Source: Oceanospirillum sp048265165 | Lineage (GTDB): Bacteria; Pseudomonadota; Gammaproteobacteria; Pseudomonadales; Halomonadaceae | Direction of reading: 5' to 3' | Length of the DNA: 64,000 bases | Assembly: GCF_048265165.1 (NCBI RefSeq) | Contig: NZ_JBLXCD010000001.1 | Location: forward strand, 496,001 to 560,000 | Part shown: in pieces, positions 25,163 to 34,165 of the stretch | Layout: the number at the start of each line of letters is the position of its first letter | Numbering within the stretch: the first letter of the stretch is position 1 | Position numbers and translations under genes: made by a program | The notes under the pieces: model-generated | Databases searched by the model: none | Seen by the model: the letters and a program-made list of their open reading frames with translations, nothing else | Told to the model about the DNA's origin: nothing

Positions 25163-25735
25163 CTAAGACGCCGCTTTTTTAGCATCCGGCGCAAAACTGG
25201 CGGCATGAAGCTCGCCTGTCTCCTGTCCGGTGGCGGAAGCGCTTTCCAGCAGTTTTGACTGAGACTCAACTGAAAGAGCGCGGGTGGATTTGTCACTCAG
25301 AAAAATAAACACGCCCAGTGCAATCAGTAAAAAGGCTGTACTGCTGATAATAGCGACCGGGTAGTAGAGGTTTCCGGCCAGATCAAACTGACTGTATTTG
25401 ATCACCATGATCAATCCCTCCAGTGACAACGCAACGCATACGGTTCCGATAAAGCGGGGAATCGTCCTTCTTAAAGCCGCTACCGGGTCTTCATCCTCTG
25501 CTTCTTCGCCAGAGTATTCTTTATGAATAACCAGGGCTAATTCGAAAACAGCCAGCGCGATAATGCCCGTGTTAATACTCCCCAAAAAGATCTGCATAAA
25601 CCCGACACCATCAACCAAGTCGTTAAAAATGTCGAAAATCAGAGAAAAAACAATTGCAAGGGCCAAAACCAGAAAAATAATTGAGAAGAGTTTTGCAAAA
25701 GATGTACGTATCAGAAGATTAGTTTTTGAGTTCAT
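25163..25735 (-). CDS. Unknown four-helix membrane protein
   Basis: 190 residues, family not recognised. Hydrophobic segments lie at about 14-34, 46-68, 92-112 and 123-146. A charged acidic loop (EYSGEEAEDEDP) sits between helices 2 and 3, and a polar Ala/Ser-rich C-terminal tail follows helix 4. No signal peptide, metal or nucleotide motif was seen. It stands alone between two long intergenic spaces. Coding is supported by the uninterrupted frame, the clear hydrophobic pattern and a normal ATG start after AAAGGCG. Confidence 0.65.
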   Translation of the reverse strand: MNSKTNLLIRTSFAKLFSIIFLVLALAIVFSLIFDIFNDLVDGVGFMQIFLGSINTGIIALAVFELALVIHKEYSGEEAEDEDPVAALRRTIPRFIGTVCVALSLEGLIMVIKYSQFDLAGNLYYPVAIISSTAFLLIALGVFIFLSDKSTRALSVESQSKLLESASATGQETGELHAASFAPDAKKAAS

Positions 25736-26081
25736 AAGAACGCCTTTTATTAAACTTAAATCTAAAGCACCTTACTATACGCACCGTATGAATGAATTAA
25801 AAACCTCTTTTATTGAAATGTTTTGCAGGAAAATAATCTAACCCACTGATTTAAAAGAAGGCTAAAGAAAAAACCTATCGCCTAAACTAACGATAAACCT
25901 AAGCCCTGACAAAAATAAAGCCGCGCCACGAACCTCTGCTTTCTGAAAAAACAAACGTACCCTCCATTGAAGTTCTGATAGCTGCTCAGGAGCAAATCCG
26001 TTATGATGCCCGCGCATTTCAGGGGATAAGCCCAATACTGCGTGTATCGCTTATCACCTCATATCAAGTATCAGGATTCCA
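25736..26081. other. Divergent intergenic region
   Basis: AT-rich spacer between the membrane protein gene and the small DUF6172-like gene. A TATGAT box followed by a GC-rich stretch at about 26003-26014 may be the -10 of the rightward gene, but no good -35 is in place. No RNA gene was recognised. Confidence 0.35.
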
Positions 26082-26480
26082 ATGAAAAAAACATTTAAGC
26101 TTTCCCACCCGAAGATCAAATATCCGCGCATGATCGAGTCGGCCAAAAACGAAGCAAAAAAATATCTTAAGCGAGAACGCAACAAAGTTTTACCTAAAGG
26201 CTTCGATTTTTGGGACTTTTCCTGCAAATTCGGAGCAGATGCCGAAAGCGCACAAGAGATCCATGTTACACAAATCAATGAGAAACTCAGCTATGCCGAA
26301 ACAGAGCAGTGGCAGAGTTTTTATCTCGAAATTATCGCCGTACCTGCAAACCGGGTTTTTGTTGAGCGTGAAGAAGAACCTGAGCCAATAAACGATGGCA
26401 TCGAGAGTACCCCTGGCAGCGTCCGGCAGCATGAAGCAGCAGACCCGTTTGAAGACGATCAGTATCCGGAAGATAACTAA
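26082..26480 (+). CDS. DUF6172-like small protein
   Basis: 132 residues, soluble, basic N-terminus and acidic C-terminus. The start MKKTFKLSHPKIK, then YLKRERNK.LP.G.DFWDF and a final SFYLEIIAVP, agrees with what I recall of the DUF6172 family of Gammaproteobacteria. The C-terminal 40 residues (Glu/Asp/Pro-rich) look like a variable tail. Function unknown. It stands alone and converges on gspL with a 134-bp gap that holds no clear terminator. Confidence 0.6.
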   Translation: MKKTFKLSHPKIKYPRMIESAKNEAKKYLKRERNKVLPKGFDFWDFSCKFGADAESAQEIHVTQINEKLSYAETEQWQSFYLEIIAVPANRVFVEREEEPEPINDGIESTPGSVRQHEAADPFEDDQYPEDN

Positions 26481-26614
26481 CCTTATTCTCGATTTATGAA
26501 TCTGGTCTGCGTATTTCTCAGTACGCGGGCCAAAGCATGCTGACAATCTGATTCCAGGGTAGATTTATCATTGATAGCCAAGGTCCTGAGACGTATACGC
26601 ACTGGCTGTTTTGG

Positions 26615-27364
26615 CTAAAAAACCGATAGCCATTGATTTAACAGATACAATCCCGCCGCCAACATGCCCACAGCAAAAACCCCCAGCATAGGATTCACCT
26701 CACTGTGTTCCGGTGTTATTAAGTTCCATTGATGGGTTTCCAGTTGCAATGCTACGTTATCAGTCCTGCCGGTAATCTGAAGCTGATAAGCAGGAGGTAA
26801 CCGGGGAATTATCTGCCAGAAATCCGGCCGGGGTTGAGCCCGAATGGCTTCATCCAATAGCGGACAAACAGAGCACGGCAAGCACGCTTTCAGCCGGATA
26901 GTAGGGGCATTGTTGTTTTCTTTATCAGGCTGCCCTGGCGCTTTCAGCCTCGTCATGAGGGCTTCAAGACTTTGTCGATCCCAAACGGCCGTATTACACA
27001 TGATCGTTTCCGATACGGAATCATCATACTGGGCATCCACGTAATGCACCCCAATTTGCTCGATATCCTGAGCCAGTTGCTCCTCCAGTAAAACCGGCAG
27101 CAGTTTCTGTAAACTCCGCTTTACCCCTTGAGGCACATCGACCCGATGAAAGCTCAGTAACTCATCCGCCAAAAAGAGATACAAGTTAGCCGCGGGACTT
27201 TCTGCAGCTAAAGTCTCATGAAAATCTGAGAAATTCCCCTGCATAGCACTCTGAGCAGGCTCATCTCCGTTACCTGATAATTCCAACTGATCCAATGGAA
27301 ACCAAACCAGAGGGTTTTCAGGGTCCCGATACGGCTGGTAAATTACAACCAGGTTACACGGCAT
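26615..27364 (-). CDS. gspL: Type II secretion protein L, lacking the periplasmic domain
   Basis: Inner membrane platform protein that links the ATPase GspE to GspM. Only 249 residues, where GspL is usually near 400. The actin-like cytoplasmic domain (about 1-215, with a typical LPVLLEEQLAQDIEQ helix) and one membrane helix (about 225-245) are present, but the protein stops at once after the helix. The periplasmic ferredoxin-like domain that pairs with GspM is missing. The next 134 bp do not encode it in any frame, so this is not a simple frameshift. Last gene of the operon, 46 bp after gspK. Confidence 0.78.
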   Translation of the reverse strand: MPCNLVVIYQPYRDPENPLVWFPLDQLELSGNGDEPAQSAMQGNFSDFHETLAAESPAANLYLFLADELLSFHRVDVPQGVKRSLQKLLPVLLEEQLAQDIEQIGVHYVDAQYDDSVSETIMCNTAVWDRQSLEALMTRLKAPGQPDKENNNAPTIRLKACLPCSVCPLLDEAIRAQPRPDFWQIIPRLPPAYQLQITGRTDNVALQLETHQWNLITPEHSEVNPMLGVFAVGMLAAGLYLLNQWLSVF

Positions 27365-27410
27365 AGCTCAAACTCCTTGCCTGAACGTTGATTATTCATT
27401 GTTGCGGTCA

Positions 27411-28439
27411 TCACTTTTCAGCCTGTCGTATAAAGCGCTGCTGAGAAACCGGTTGAAAGCGACGCTGTAAAACAGATACATGGCCGGTATCCAGATCCCG
27501 TTCCAGCAAGGTGGTCAAAGCTAAGCGTTGCGCCTGCCAGTCAACTTGGGTGGTAATCATAAAAAACCGGCTGCGGATTGAAAAAAGCTCCGCTAATTCC
27601 AAAGGTATAGAGCGTTCCGTCAGAAACTTTGTCACAGATTGGATTGGCACATATTCAGTCCCCACCAATAAGGACCTGGCCTGATCCTTTGTTTGTCCAA
27701 GCAAGGCTGCAAGGGCATCGGGGTTGGCAGCGTTAAGGTTGATGCGGGTATGTGACGGAAGCCCCACCAGCATTTCACTCATCCGAAGGCGGTCTTCCGA
27801 AGATCCCGCTGCCAGCAACATCAGCTCATCGGTATCCAGAAGATTCTGGTCTGAGGTCCGGTACGCAGGCGTCTGTAACAGGTAGTCATTATCTTCAGCA
27901 CCTGTCAGGCCTGTTGGTATATTATTACGGTCGATCCAGTCCAGAGCCTGATCCGCCAGAACCTCTGGAACACCATTGCCATTCAGCAGTTGCCGCAAGC
28001 TGGTAAGATAACGAACATCGGAATGCCCACCGTCCTCTTTCAGCAAGTTGTTGATATTCAGGAAACCATCCATTGGCAAAATACGGATGCGCAGACTGCC
28101 CTCGTCAGGCGTATCATGGCCGGTATTCAACGCGAAACGGTCGAGCTGTCCCCAAGGTTCCGAAGGGTGATCGTAGGCCTGCTCTCCTGCAGCCTGATCC
28201 TGCCGCCAGTCTTCTTTTAACAGCGCAATCGCATAAGTTTCACCACCACGTGCATAGGCCTCAAGCTGCTGTTGCAGTTGGTAGGCTCCGGTTTGCTCTG
28301 CCCGGATACTCCCCTGGCTCATCATACGCGCAGCCAGAATCGCCGCGATAGCAAAAATCAGCAAAACGCTGATCAAAGCAACGCCAGACTGCCTGTGACC
28401 TGCCTGGGCAGATGAATTACGGATCACAGATGATTTCAT
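27411..28439 (-). CDS. gspK: Type II secretion minor pseudopilin K
   Basis: Tip pseudopilin, 342 residues, normal length for GspK. The prepilin leader ends at QSG before VALISVLLIFAIAAIL; the usual Phe at +1 is Val and position +5 is Ser rather than Glu, as common in GspK, which caps the pseudopilus. The large alpha domain contains the NLN-A segment (RINLNAANPDALAALL). Start ATG overlaps the gspJ stop by 1 bp. Confidence 0.9.
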   Translation of the reverse strand: MKSSVIRNSSAQAGHRQSGVALISVLLIFAIAAILAARMMSQGSIRAEQTGAYQLQQQLEAYARGGETYAIALLKEDWRQDQAAGEQAYDHPSEPWGQLDRFALNTGHDTPDEGSLRIRILPMDGFLNINNLLKEDGGHSDVRYLTSLRQLLNGNGVPEVLADQALDWIDRNNIPTGLTGAEDNDYLLQTPAYRTSDQNLLDTDELMLLAAGSSEDRLRMSEMLVGLPSHTRINLNAANPDALAALLGQTKDQARSLLVGTEYVPIQSVTKFLTERSIPLELAELFSIRSRFFMITTQVDWQAQRLALTTLLERDLDTGHVSVLQRRFQPVSQQRFIRQAEK

Positions 28440-29128
28440 CAGATCCCCGTCCAGGCAAAAACACGCCGAATCGTGCCATAAGTTTTATGGTTAAATTGGA
28501 TTTCAATACCGTCAGGCAGACGAAATAAATCCGTCATACCCTGCTGGCTTTCTACTGGCCAAAACATCTGCCAAGTGCCGTCAGCCACCACACGCACATT
28601 GAAATGAGTTACGTTGGTCAATAGTACCTGTACATAGGGCTCCGTATCCTGTGCTCTGTCCAGTACAGGCCAGAGTAGCCGCTGAAGCTCGCCATCTAAC
28701 AAACGATAACTAACACGCTCCTTTACACCTGTTAAAGGAGCAGCACCAGATGCTATAGCGCTATCCCCGGATGAAACCACTGTTAACCAGCCCGCACTAC
28801 GGGTGAACTCCAGAGGCAGTCCTCCCTGATAATTCACAGCAAAAGCAGGGAAAGGATCGCCTAATTCATCTCGAATGGGGCGACGGGATAACTGCTTCAG
28901 GTCTTGGTCAATAACGGAAACAGCCTTTTGCAACTGACTGAAGCTATCGGAATGCTCACGGGTGTGTTCATAAGTGCGGATGACACTATTGAGTAACTTA
29001 TAACCCGCAAGCCCAATCAGCGCAAAAATAGCAACAGCAATTAGCAGCTCCAGTAAAGTAAAGCCCGACTGCAGACTTTTTCCACCTCTTTTCAAATCAG
29101 AGGCAGGCTGATCTGTTATAAAACCCAC
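28439..29128 (-). CDS. gspJ: Type II secretion minor pseudopilin J
   Basis: Minor pseudopilin, 229 residues. Prepilin peptidase site G-FTLLELLIA with Glu at +5 after a basic leader of about 21 residues. The C-terminal part has the family GWLTVVSSGD and VSYRLLDGELQRLLWPVLD stretches. The frame starts at a GTG close behind gspI; another start is possible. It forms the tip complex with GspI, GspK and GspH. Confidence 0.9.
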   Translation of the reverse strand: MGFITDQPASDLKRGGKSLQSGFTLLELLIAVAIFALIGLAGYKLLNSVIRTYEHTREHSDSFSQLQKAVSVIDQDLKQLSRRPIRDELGDPFPAFAVNYQGGLPLEFTRSAGWLTVVSSGDSAIASGAAPLTGVKERVSYRLLDGELQRLLWPVLDRAQDTEPYVQVLLTNVTHFNVRVVADGTWQMFWPVESQQGMTDLFRLPDGIEIQFNHKTYGTIRRVFAWTGI

Positions 29129-29131
29129 GAC

Positions 29132-29569
29132 CTATAGCTCCGTTCGCAAAAAACTGGTGAGCTGGGCTAAAGCAAAGTTTTTCGTGCTGGCATCATCACC
29201 TTTTTCATGGCGATATACCTCCAGCTCAACCCGCACTAAAAATGGCGATTCCGTGGAAAATATCTGGGTTTTCAGAAGAAAGTGCCGCCCAGCCAGCTCT
29301 GTCTCACTCCTGCTTTCACCTATTCCAGGTGGTGAGCCAGCCAAGCGCAGTTCATTTATTTTGTTTTGGGCAACCCAGTTTGCGATCACCCGCTGCTCCA
29401 ATTGACTACTCTGACGCACGTAGCCGCTACTGGCAGTAAGCAACCCCGCCGAAGCAACAGCCAGAATCGCCAATGCGATCATCACCTCAAGCAGTGTAAA
29501 GCCCTGCTGGGACAGTGATCGGCACGGCAAATGTTGCGGTTTCTTAGCATAAGGGGAGATGTTGTACAT
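29132..29569 (-). CDS. gspI: Type II secretion minor pseudopilin I
   Basis: Minor pseudopilin, 145 residues, with processing site G-FTLLEVMIALAILAVAS and Glu at +5, preceded by a 22-residue basic leader. The WVAQNKINELRLAG segment is typical of GspI. Unusually it follows gspM rather than gspH. Confidence 0.9.
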   Translation of the reverse strand: MYNISPYAKKPQHLPCRSLSQQGFTLLEVMIALAILAVASAGLLTASSGYVRQSSQLEQRVIANWVAQNKINELRLAGSPPGIGESRSETELAGRHFLLKTQIFSTESPFLVRVELEVYRHEKGDDASTKNFALAQLTSFLRTEL

Positions 29570-29575
29570 AGGTGG

Positions 29576-30145
29576 CTATTGCACCATATTCACGTACCGG
29601 GGATCAGCGCGGTAGCGTAATGTGATCGTTCGCCGGGGCTGATCAACCTTGATCTGACTGAGTTCAGCAAAACGACTCATCGCAATAAGGAAGTGCTGCG
29701 CGTTTCTGCTATCACTGTAACGAAACTGAAGTTGTCCCGATTGCTTAGAGTCTGCACCCGCCTTGTGTTGAATCAAGCTCAGACGATAACCTGGTAGCGC
29801 CTGCTTTAACCAGATATCCAGCGGTAACAGATCGATCATACCAAACTGATTTAACCGGTTATATGCCGCCAACTGGGCCTGCTCCAGTCGTACTGACTGC
29901 TTTTGTTGCCAGCTCTTACGCTGCTCAACTTTTTGCATCACCGGTTGCCAAACCAGCAAATAGAGTAGCGTCAGCAACAGCACGGCGAACAGTAACTTTA
30001 ATGCACTGCGATCACGTTCAGGCAATTTATTCCAGCCGGACTTCACAGAGCCGGGCAGATACGCAGAAATCAAAACCGGCGCCTGTGCCATCAGAAAAGT
30101 GACTTTGCGGCCAAAATCTGCAGCTATATTCCGATTTAACACCAT
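29576..30145 (-). CDS. gspM: Type II secretion protein M
   Basis: Inner membrane protein, 189 residues, partner of GspL. A cytoplasmic N-terminus with LPERDRSALK leads to one helix at about residues 47-66, then a periplasmic coiled coil and a small ferredoxin-like domain ending in TITLRYRADPRY. The pattern W..LPERDR before the helix is the GspM mark. ATG 30145 behind AGAGG is chosen over a TTG 3 bp upstream. The place between gspH and gspI is not the usual one (normally after gspL). Confidence 0.82.
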   Translation of the reverse strand: MVLNRNIAADFGRKVTFLMAQAPVLISAYLPGSVKSGWNKLPERDRSALKLLFAVLLLTLLYLLVWQPVMQKVEQRKSWQQKQSVRLEQAQLAAYNRLNQFGMIDLLPLDIWLKQALPGYRLSLIQHKAGADSKQSGQLQFRYSDSRNAQHFLIAMSRFAELSQIKVDQPRRTITLRYRADPRYVNMVQ

Positions 30146-30236
30146 CAAATGCCTCTTTCCTTTGCTCTACATTAACCGACTTTATCTAGCCATGTTTTTT
30201 CTGACACCAGCCCTGCGGTGTCACAACCCAAGCCCA

Positions 30237-30821
30237 TTACCCCTTATCACGCGCCTGCACTGAGTACAGCTGATAATCCGGTAGCCCGACACCATCACCA
30301 GATAGGGTAAGGACCTGATCCGGGTTATCAGGGAAGTAAAGTGCCACTGAAAATGGCTGCGTCAGGCCTGACGACGGAAGCAGCAGTTCAGTGGCAGACT
30401 TACCTGATACCCGCAACGAAACATGTATTGCTCGTTCCGGCTGATACTCACCCAGAGAGCGAAGCTGCGGCTCAGACCATTGCCCGACAGGCTGACGTTT
30501 CAATACCATCAGTTCAATGCCCGCAGAAGGAACAAGCCCTTCTGAAACGGTAATCGGATCTTCACCATATTCTGGCTGAAATACCTTGAAACCATAACCG
30601 TCAGTCGCTGCTACAAAATTCAAAGGCAGACCACTACGAATCGCTTCTTCTTGTGCGGAGATAAAAACAGCACGCAGACGTTCACCTTCAGCGATCAGCG
30701 CCCTCTGGCCGGAGTGGTCACCCCTGAGGGCAACCGCCGCTGTCAGTAAAACACCGATAATGACAACAACGACCAGAATTTCAATTAGGGTAAAACCCTG
30801 TTGATGGTTACCGGGTTTCAC
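30237..30821 (-). CDS. gspH: Type II secretion pseudopilin H
   Basis: Minor pseudopilin, 194 residues, processing site G-FTLIEILVVVVIIGVLL with Glu at +5 after an 8-residue leader. The block AEGERLRAVFISAQEEAIRSG is typical of GspH/FimT-like proteins. The start is GTG, 6 bp after the gspG stop. A gap of 91 bp separates it from gspM. Confidence 0.9.
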   Translation of the reverse strand: MKPGNHQQGFTLIEILVVVVIIGVLLTAAVALRGDHSGQRALIAEGERLRAVFISAQEEAIRSGLPLNFVAATDGYGFKVFQPEYGEDPITVSEGLVPSAGIELMVLKRQPVGQWSEPQLRSLGEYQPERAIHVSLRVSGKSATELLLPSSGLTQPFSVALYFPDNPDQVLTLSGDGVGLPDYQLYSVQARDKG

Positions 30822-30827
30822 AGGGAA

Positions 30828-31313
30828 TTACTTGTCCCAATTGCCAATATCCGCATCGGTACCTTCACCGCCTACCTGACCATCAGCCCCCAGCGAATAG
30901 AGGTCAAAATGGCGGCTTTTTTCACCGGGGCGCTTATAAATATAAGCACTGCCCCAGGGATCTTCCGGCATCTGAGGCAGATAACCATCCGGGTTCCAGT
31001 TTTTCGCGGTAGTCGGTTTTTCAACCAAAGCTCTCAGGCCTTCCTCATTGGTCGGGTAACGGAGGTTATCCAGCTTGTACATATCCAGGGCATTACTGAT
31101 AGAACGAATATCATTCTTAGCAACCGTTACCCGCGCTTCATCCGGGCGCCCCAGAATCGAAGGCGCAACCAAAGCCCCCAGAATTCCCAGAATAACCACC
31201 ACCACCATAATTTCGATAAGGGTAAAGCCCTGTTGTTTATGACGGTTACGCTGCGCCGAAGCGATGTTTTTTGAGCAGATCTCGTCTTGAATCTGTATGT
31301 CCTGAGCGTTCAT
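30828..31313 (-). CDS. gspG: Type II secretion major pseudopilin G
   Basis: Major pseudopilin, 161 residues, forming the piston-like fibre. Processing site G-FTLIEIMVVVVILGILGALV after a rather long leader of about 28 residues. The body shows the family NDIRSISNALDMYKLDN, YPTNEEGL and C-terminal LGADGQ.GGEG.DADIGNW calcium-binding loop. Start ATG 31313. Confidence 0.95.
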   Translation of the reverse strand: MNAQDIQIQDEICSKNIASAQRNRHKQQGFTLIEIMVVVVILGILGALVAPSILGRPDEARVTVAKNDIRSISNALDMYKLDNLRYPTNEEGLRALVEKPTTAKNWNPDGYLPQMPEDPWGSAYIYKRPGEKSRHFDLYSLGADGQVGGEGTDADIGNWDK

Positions 31314-31354
31314 AAAAGTTCCTTCAATATTCGCTATATATTATCTAAACAGAA

Positions 31355-32566
31355 TCAGCCAATCAGCTGATTCATATTCAAAATCGGTAACAGGATCGCC
31401 AGTACAATGGTCAATACAACCCCGCCCATCGCAATAAGGACAACGGGTTCAAAAAGACCAACAACGGTGGCTACCAGTGCTTCCAGTGTTTGCTGCTGCT
31501 GTTTCGCCGCACGATCCAGCATACTCTCCAGCTCCCCACTGCGCTCCCCACTGGCGATCATGTAGAGCATCATGGGAGGAAAGCGCCCACTTTGCTCTAA
31601 CGCTTTAAACAGCGAGGTTCCCTCCTTCACTTTACCGGCGATCTCACTGACCTGCTGACGCATAAAATGATTCGGCATTACGGCAGCGGCGATACTAAGC
31701 CCCTCGACCAGAGGGACGCCGCTACGGGATAAGATACTCAGGGTTCCCGCAAACCGGGAAGCATTAATACCGCGACTGATTCTGCGAGTCAGACGAAAAT
31801 CCGTCAGCCAGCGGTCAACCTGTAAACGAAATCCCGGCTTGCGGTAAGCAGAAGAAAAGCCAAGAAACCCCAGGCAAAGCAGCAAAAGAAGATGCAGGCC
31901 AAACTGGTTCAGAAAATCACTCACTGCAATCAGCCCGGCCGTTAGTGGCGGCAGGTCATTCCCGGTACGGGTAAACACCTTCACAACATCCGGCACAACC
32001 ACCGCCAGAAGAAAGCTGACAATAGCGATAGAAGTGACGGTTAACAGTCCGGGATAAAGCAGCGCCAGCTGGATTTTCTGACGCGCCTGTTCCCGCTGTT
32101 CGGTATAATCCGCCAGCTCATTCAGCACCAGATCCAGATGTCCCGCATGCTCACCTGCTGCAACGGTTGACCGATACATTTCAGGGAAGGCATTCGGAAA
32201 GCCTGCCATGCCATCAGCAAGGGTGTGACCTTCCAGTACTCGTGACCGGACACCCAGTAACAAACTTTTCACCTTTGGCCGCTCAGACTGTGCAGCGACC
32301 GCCTGAAGCACCTCTTCCAACGGCATTGCCGCCTGTACCAACGTCGCCATTTGACGGGTGCAGAGCGCTAGCTCTTTAACCGACATGCCAGGTCCGGAAA
32401 GAAATCGGCTGGGCTTATTTCCGGCATTAACAACGGGCTCAACAGATACCGCAATCAACCCCTGATCACGAAGCAGCTGGCGAATATGGCGAGGGCTTTC
32501 GCCCTCCATAACACCTTTCTTTTTCGCCCCTGAGGTGGTGACAGCCTGATAATTAAAAGCAGCCAT
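31355..32566 (-). CDS. gspF: Type II secretion inner membrane protein F
   Basis: Polytopic platform protein, 403 residues, two repeats of the GspF domain (about 70-190 and 270-395), with helices near 165-190, 215-240 and 370-395. Marks: ELALCTRQMATLVQAAMPLEE and its repeat FAGTLSILSRSGVPLVEGL, plus IASGERSGELE. ATG 32566 lies 2 bp after the gspE stop; a TTG at 32572 is also in frame but less likely. Confidence 0.94.
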   Translation of the reverse strand: MAAFNYQAVTTSGAKKKGVMEGESPRHIRQLLRDQGLIAVSVEPVVNAGNKPSRFLSGPGMSVKELALCTRQMATLVQAAMPLEEVLQAVAAQSERPKVKSLLLGVRSRVLEGHTLADGMAGFPNAFPEMYRSTVAAGEHAGHLDLVLNELADYTEQREQARQKIQLALLYPGLLTVTSIAIVSFLLAVVVPDVVKVFTRTGNDLPPLTAGLIAVSDFLNQFGLHLLLLLCLGFLGFSSAYRKPGFRLQVDRWLTDFRLTRRISRGINASRFAGTLSILSRSGVPLVEGLSIAAAVMPNHFMRQQVSEIAGKVKEGTSLFKALEQSGRFPPMMLYMIASGERSGELESMLDRAAKQQQQTLEALVATVVGLFEPVVLIAMGGVVLTIVLAILLPILNMNQLIG

Positions 32567-32568
32567 GA

Positions 32569-34164
32569 TCAATCATCCCGGGTCACACGCAGCACCTCTT
32601 CAACGGTGGTAACACCAGCCCGCACCAGGCGCAGGCCATCTTGCCGGATCGTCTGATAAGACTCACCATTCAGGGCTGTTGCCTGCTTCAGATAATGCTC
32701 AATTTCCTGCTCACCTGCTTGTTGATGAATCAGGCGTCGGACATCTTCATCTATCGCTAACAGCTCATAAATACCGGTTCGCCCCCGATAACCCTGTTGG
32801 TTACAGTGTGGACACCCCTGCGCATGATAGAGAGTTACCGCGTCTGAATCCGTCAGCCCCATCAATCTGCGCTCGGTATCATCCGGCTCGTAGGGTGAAC
32901 GGCACTCGGTGCAGAGCACACGAACCAGGCGCTGTGCCAGGACGCCTAACAAGCTTGAGGCCAGCAGAAAGGGCTCAACTCCCATGTCCTGCAAACGGGT
33001 CACCGCGCCAGCGGCAGTATTAGTGTGCAGGGTAGACAAAACAAGGTGGCCGGTAAGACTGGCCTGCACAGCTATCTCAGCGGTTTCAATATCCCGAATT
33101 TCACCCACCATCACCACGTCAGGATCCTGTCGCAACATGGCACGAAGACCCCGGGCAAAAGTCATATCAACCTTGGGGTTGACCTGTGTCTGACCCACAC
33201 CTTCCAGGTTGTACTCAATAGGATCTTCCACCGTCATAATATTACGGCTGGAATCATTCAAAGCGGTCAGGGATGCATAGAGCGTGGTGGTTTTACCTGA
33301 GCCGGTTGGCCCTGTCACCAGGAAAATACCATGGGGCTTAGCCAACAGGGTTTTCAGCCCAGCGTGGACCTGTTTCGACATACCCAGCTGCGCCAGATCC
33401 ATACGTCCGGCGTTCTTATCCAGAATACGCAGCACCACTCGCTCACCATTACTGGAGGGTAACGTTGAAACGCGAACATCCACTTCACGGCCACCCAAGC
33501 GCAGTGATATACGCCCATCCTGCGGCACCCGTTTTTCGGCAATATCCAGTTTGGCCATCACCTTAATACGTGAGATAAGTAGCGGGGCCAGTGCTCGCTT
33601 TGGCTCGACGACAGGTCGCAAAATACCATCCACACGAAAACGGACGACAAGGCGCTTTTCAAACGTCTCAATATGAATATCAGAGACGCCATCGCGAATG
33701 GCTTCCTGTAACAGGCCGTTAATCAGGCGAATAATAGGAGCATCATCCTGCTGATCCAGCAGGTCTTCTGTTTCAGAAACGGAGTCCGCAAGACTGGCCA
33801 GATCCATTTGGTCGCCGATACCCTGCACCATCTGCAGTGTTTCAGAAGAGTCTGACTGGTAACTTTGGGTGAGCTGCTGCTCAAATATCTCTGGAGTCAA
33901 CATCTCAAGCGCATCCGGCGTACCGCAGACGCGAATCGCTTCACCTAAAGCCGTCGTATTCAAAGGTTCACGGGCATAGCAAATCAAACCGCGTTCAGTG
34001 GGAGTAATCAAAACCCCCTGTTTCTTGGCAAAGGTAAAAGGAAGCGCTGTAAAAGCCGTCAGACCGGATAAAAAAGGCAGTGCCTTTGCACTTTCTGAGA
34101 GGGTCGGTACCCCCTCTACAGAGGTATCCGGTGATACTTGAGTTGCAGGAAAATCCGGGCACAT
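32569..34164 (-). CDS. gspE: Type II secretion ATPase E
   Basis: Cytoplasmic hexameric ATPase, 531 residues, that drives pseudopilus assembly. Domains: N1E-like part that binds GspL (about 1-130), N2E, then the ATPase core with Walker A GPTGSGKTTTLY, Asp box, Walker B EIRD and His box. A tetracysteine zinc element (CTEC ... CPHC) is present, as in most GspE. ATG 34164 follows GGAAGG, 1 bp after the gspD stop; the frame runs back to 34200 without need. Confidence 0.95.
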   Translation of the reverse strand: MCPDFPATQVSPDTSVEGVPTLSESAKALPFLSGLTAFTALPFTFAKKQGVLITPTERGLICYAREPLNTTALGEAIRVCGTPDALEMLTPEIFEQQLTQSYQSDSSETLQMVQGIGDQMDLASLADSVSETEDLLDQQDDAPIIRLINGLLQEAIRDGVSDIHIETFEKRLVVRFRVDGILRPVVEPKRALAPLLISRIKVMAKLDIAEKRVPQDGRISLRLGGREVDVRVSTLPSSNGERVVLRILDKNAGRMDLAQLGMSKQVHAGLKTLLAKPHGIFLVTGPTGSGKTTTLYASLTALNDSSRNIMTVEDPIEYNLEGVGQTQVNPKVDMTFARGLRAMLRQDPDVVMVGEIRDIETAEIAVQASLTGHLVLSTLHTNTAAGAVTRLQDMGVEPFLLASSLLGVLAQRLVRVLCTECRSPYEPDDTERRLMGLTDSDAVTLYHAQGCPHCNQQGYRGRTGIYELLAIDEDVRRLIHQQAGEQEIEHYLKQATALNGESYQTIRQDGLRLVRAGVTTVEEVLRVTRDD

Positions 34165-34165
34165 A

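Noticed and set aside
26480..26640. Frameshift as the cause of the short GspL (T run near its stop)
   Set aside because: Shifting the frame opens only about 35 more codons, and they do not resemble the GspL periplasmic domain.
30801..31274. 157-residue frame opposite gspG
   Set aside because: Antisense to gspG, with no family features and no ribosome site in a sensible place.
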